From assembly GCA_016929335.1 (NCBI GenBank), contig JAFGIY010000149.1, positions 1 through 48,751 of the forward strand: a stretch of 48,751 nt of DNA. Direction: 5' to 3'. Each line of letters starts with the position of its first letter. The stretch's first letter is position 1. This document shows positions 48,698 through 48,751 of the stretch, piece by piece. Below the pieces are notes generated by a model that saw only the letters and a program-made list of their open reading frames with translations, had not been told where the DNA came from and made no database searches. The stretch comes from Acidobacteriota bacterium. Lineage in GTDB: Bacteria; Acidobacteriota; UBA6911. Made by a program: the position numbers and the translations under genes.

Positions 48698-48745
48698 ACT
48701 CCAGTACTGGAAAACGGGAAACCCGTAAACGCGAAACCCCTCAAC
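48657..48745. repeat. CGTTCCC-word palindrome at the esterase end
   Basis: GTTTCCCGTTCCCCGTTCCC on the left faces GGAAAACGGGAAACCC on the right around a short spacer. The left arm encodes the final residues and stop codon of the esterase gene. Confidence 0.8.
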
Positions 48746-48751
48746 GGTAAA

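Overview
This 48.75 kb window is an ordinary-looking piece of a Gram-negative bacterial chromosome, dense in housekeeping genes. MurE carries the DNPR motif of meso-diaminopimelate-adding ligases, FtsI has a C-terminal PASTA domain, the ATP synthase has paired b and b' stalk subunits, and there is a Patatin-POTRA-barrel outer-membrane protein. A secreted 'AADVTGKW'-type protein and a CBM9/CE15-like hydrolase are also present. Together these suggest Acidobacteriota or a Desulfobacterota-like lineage. That placement is an inference by eye, with no search or phylogeny run.

Layout. 1-950: a structured region, a small NTF2-like protein and tRNA-Gln. 1052-2797 (minus): GlnRS, immediately upstream of its cognate tRNA. 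3210-4226: an exported TPR-like protein. 4278-10376 (minus): the ATP synthase operon b'-b-delta-alpha-gamma-beta-epsilon; the a and c subunits are not in the window. 10564-13499: a GT87-like membrane glycosyltransferase translationally coupled to an SppA-type peptidase with no visible membrane anchor. 13833-16562: FolE (minus), then YihY and QueA. 16663-17758: an orphan anti-sigma factor and a CpxP/Spy-like protein. 17773-21848 (minus): obg, nadD, rsfS, rlmH, dksA-like, comF. 22012-23883 (minus): rpmA and rplU with their own terminator, then ychF.

24254-38931 (plus) is the division and cell-wall (dcw) cluster: mraZ-rsmH-ftsL-ftsI-murE-murF-murD-ftsW-murC-ftsQ-ftsA-ftsZ. A sigma-70-like promoter and three GTGG boxes spaced exactly 10 bp apart lie upstream of mraZ and form a likely MraZ operator. 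mraY and murG, which make lipid I and lipid II, are missing from their usual slots. 39072-48697 is an accessory region: an exported O-methyltransferase-like protein, a Gly/Pro-rich secreted protein, a PlpD-like patatin, a four-helix-bundle (S23-type) protein, rhomboid, rph, rdgB, tRNA-Pro and a CBM9-CE15-like esterase.

The most unusual signal is in the spacers. About a dozen intergenic regions hold palindromes whose arms are built from short, imperfectly repeated words. The word differs from site to site (ACGAATG, GGGGTCGGAGTC, ATCGTCAATCGTAA, GTCAGGAGTCAGA, CGTTCCCCGTTCCC), but the architecture is the same. They sit at or just past stop codons and in three cases encode the last residues and stop codon of a gene, so unrelated proteins (S23-type protein and RdgB) end with nearly the same tail. 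I do not recognise them as a named element family.
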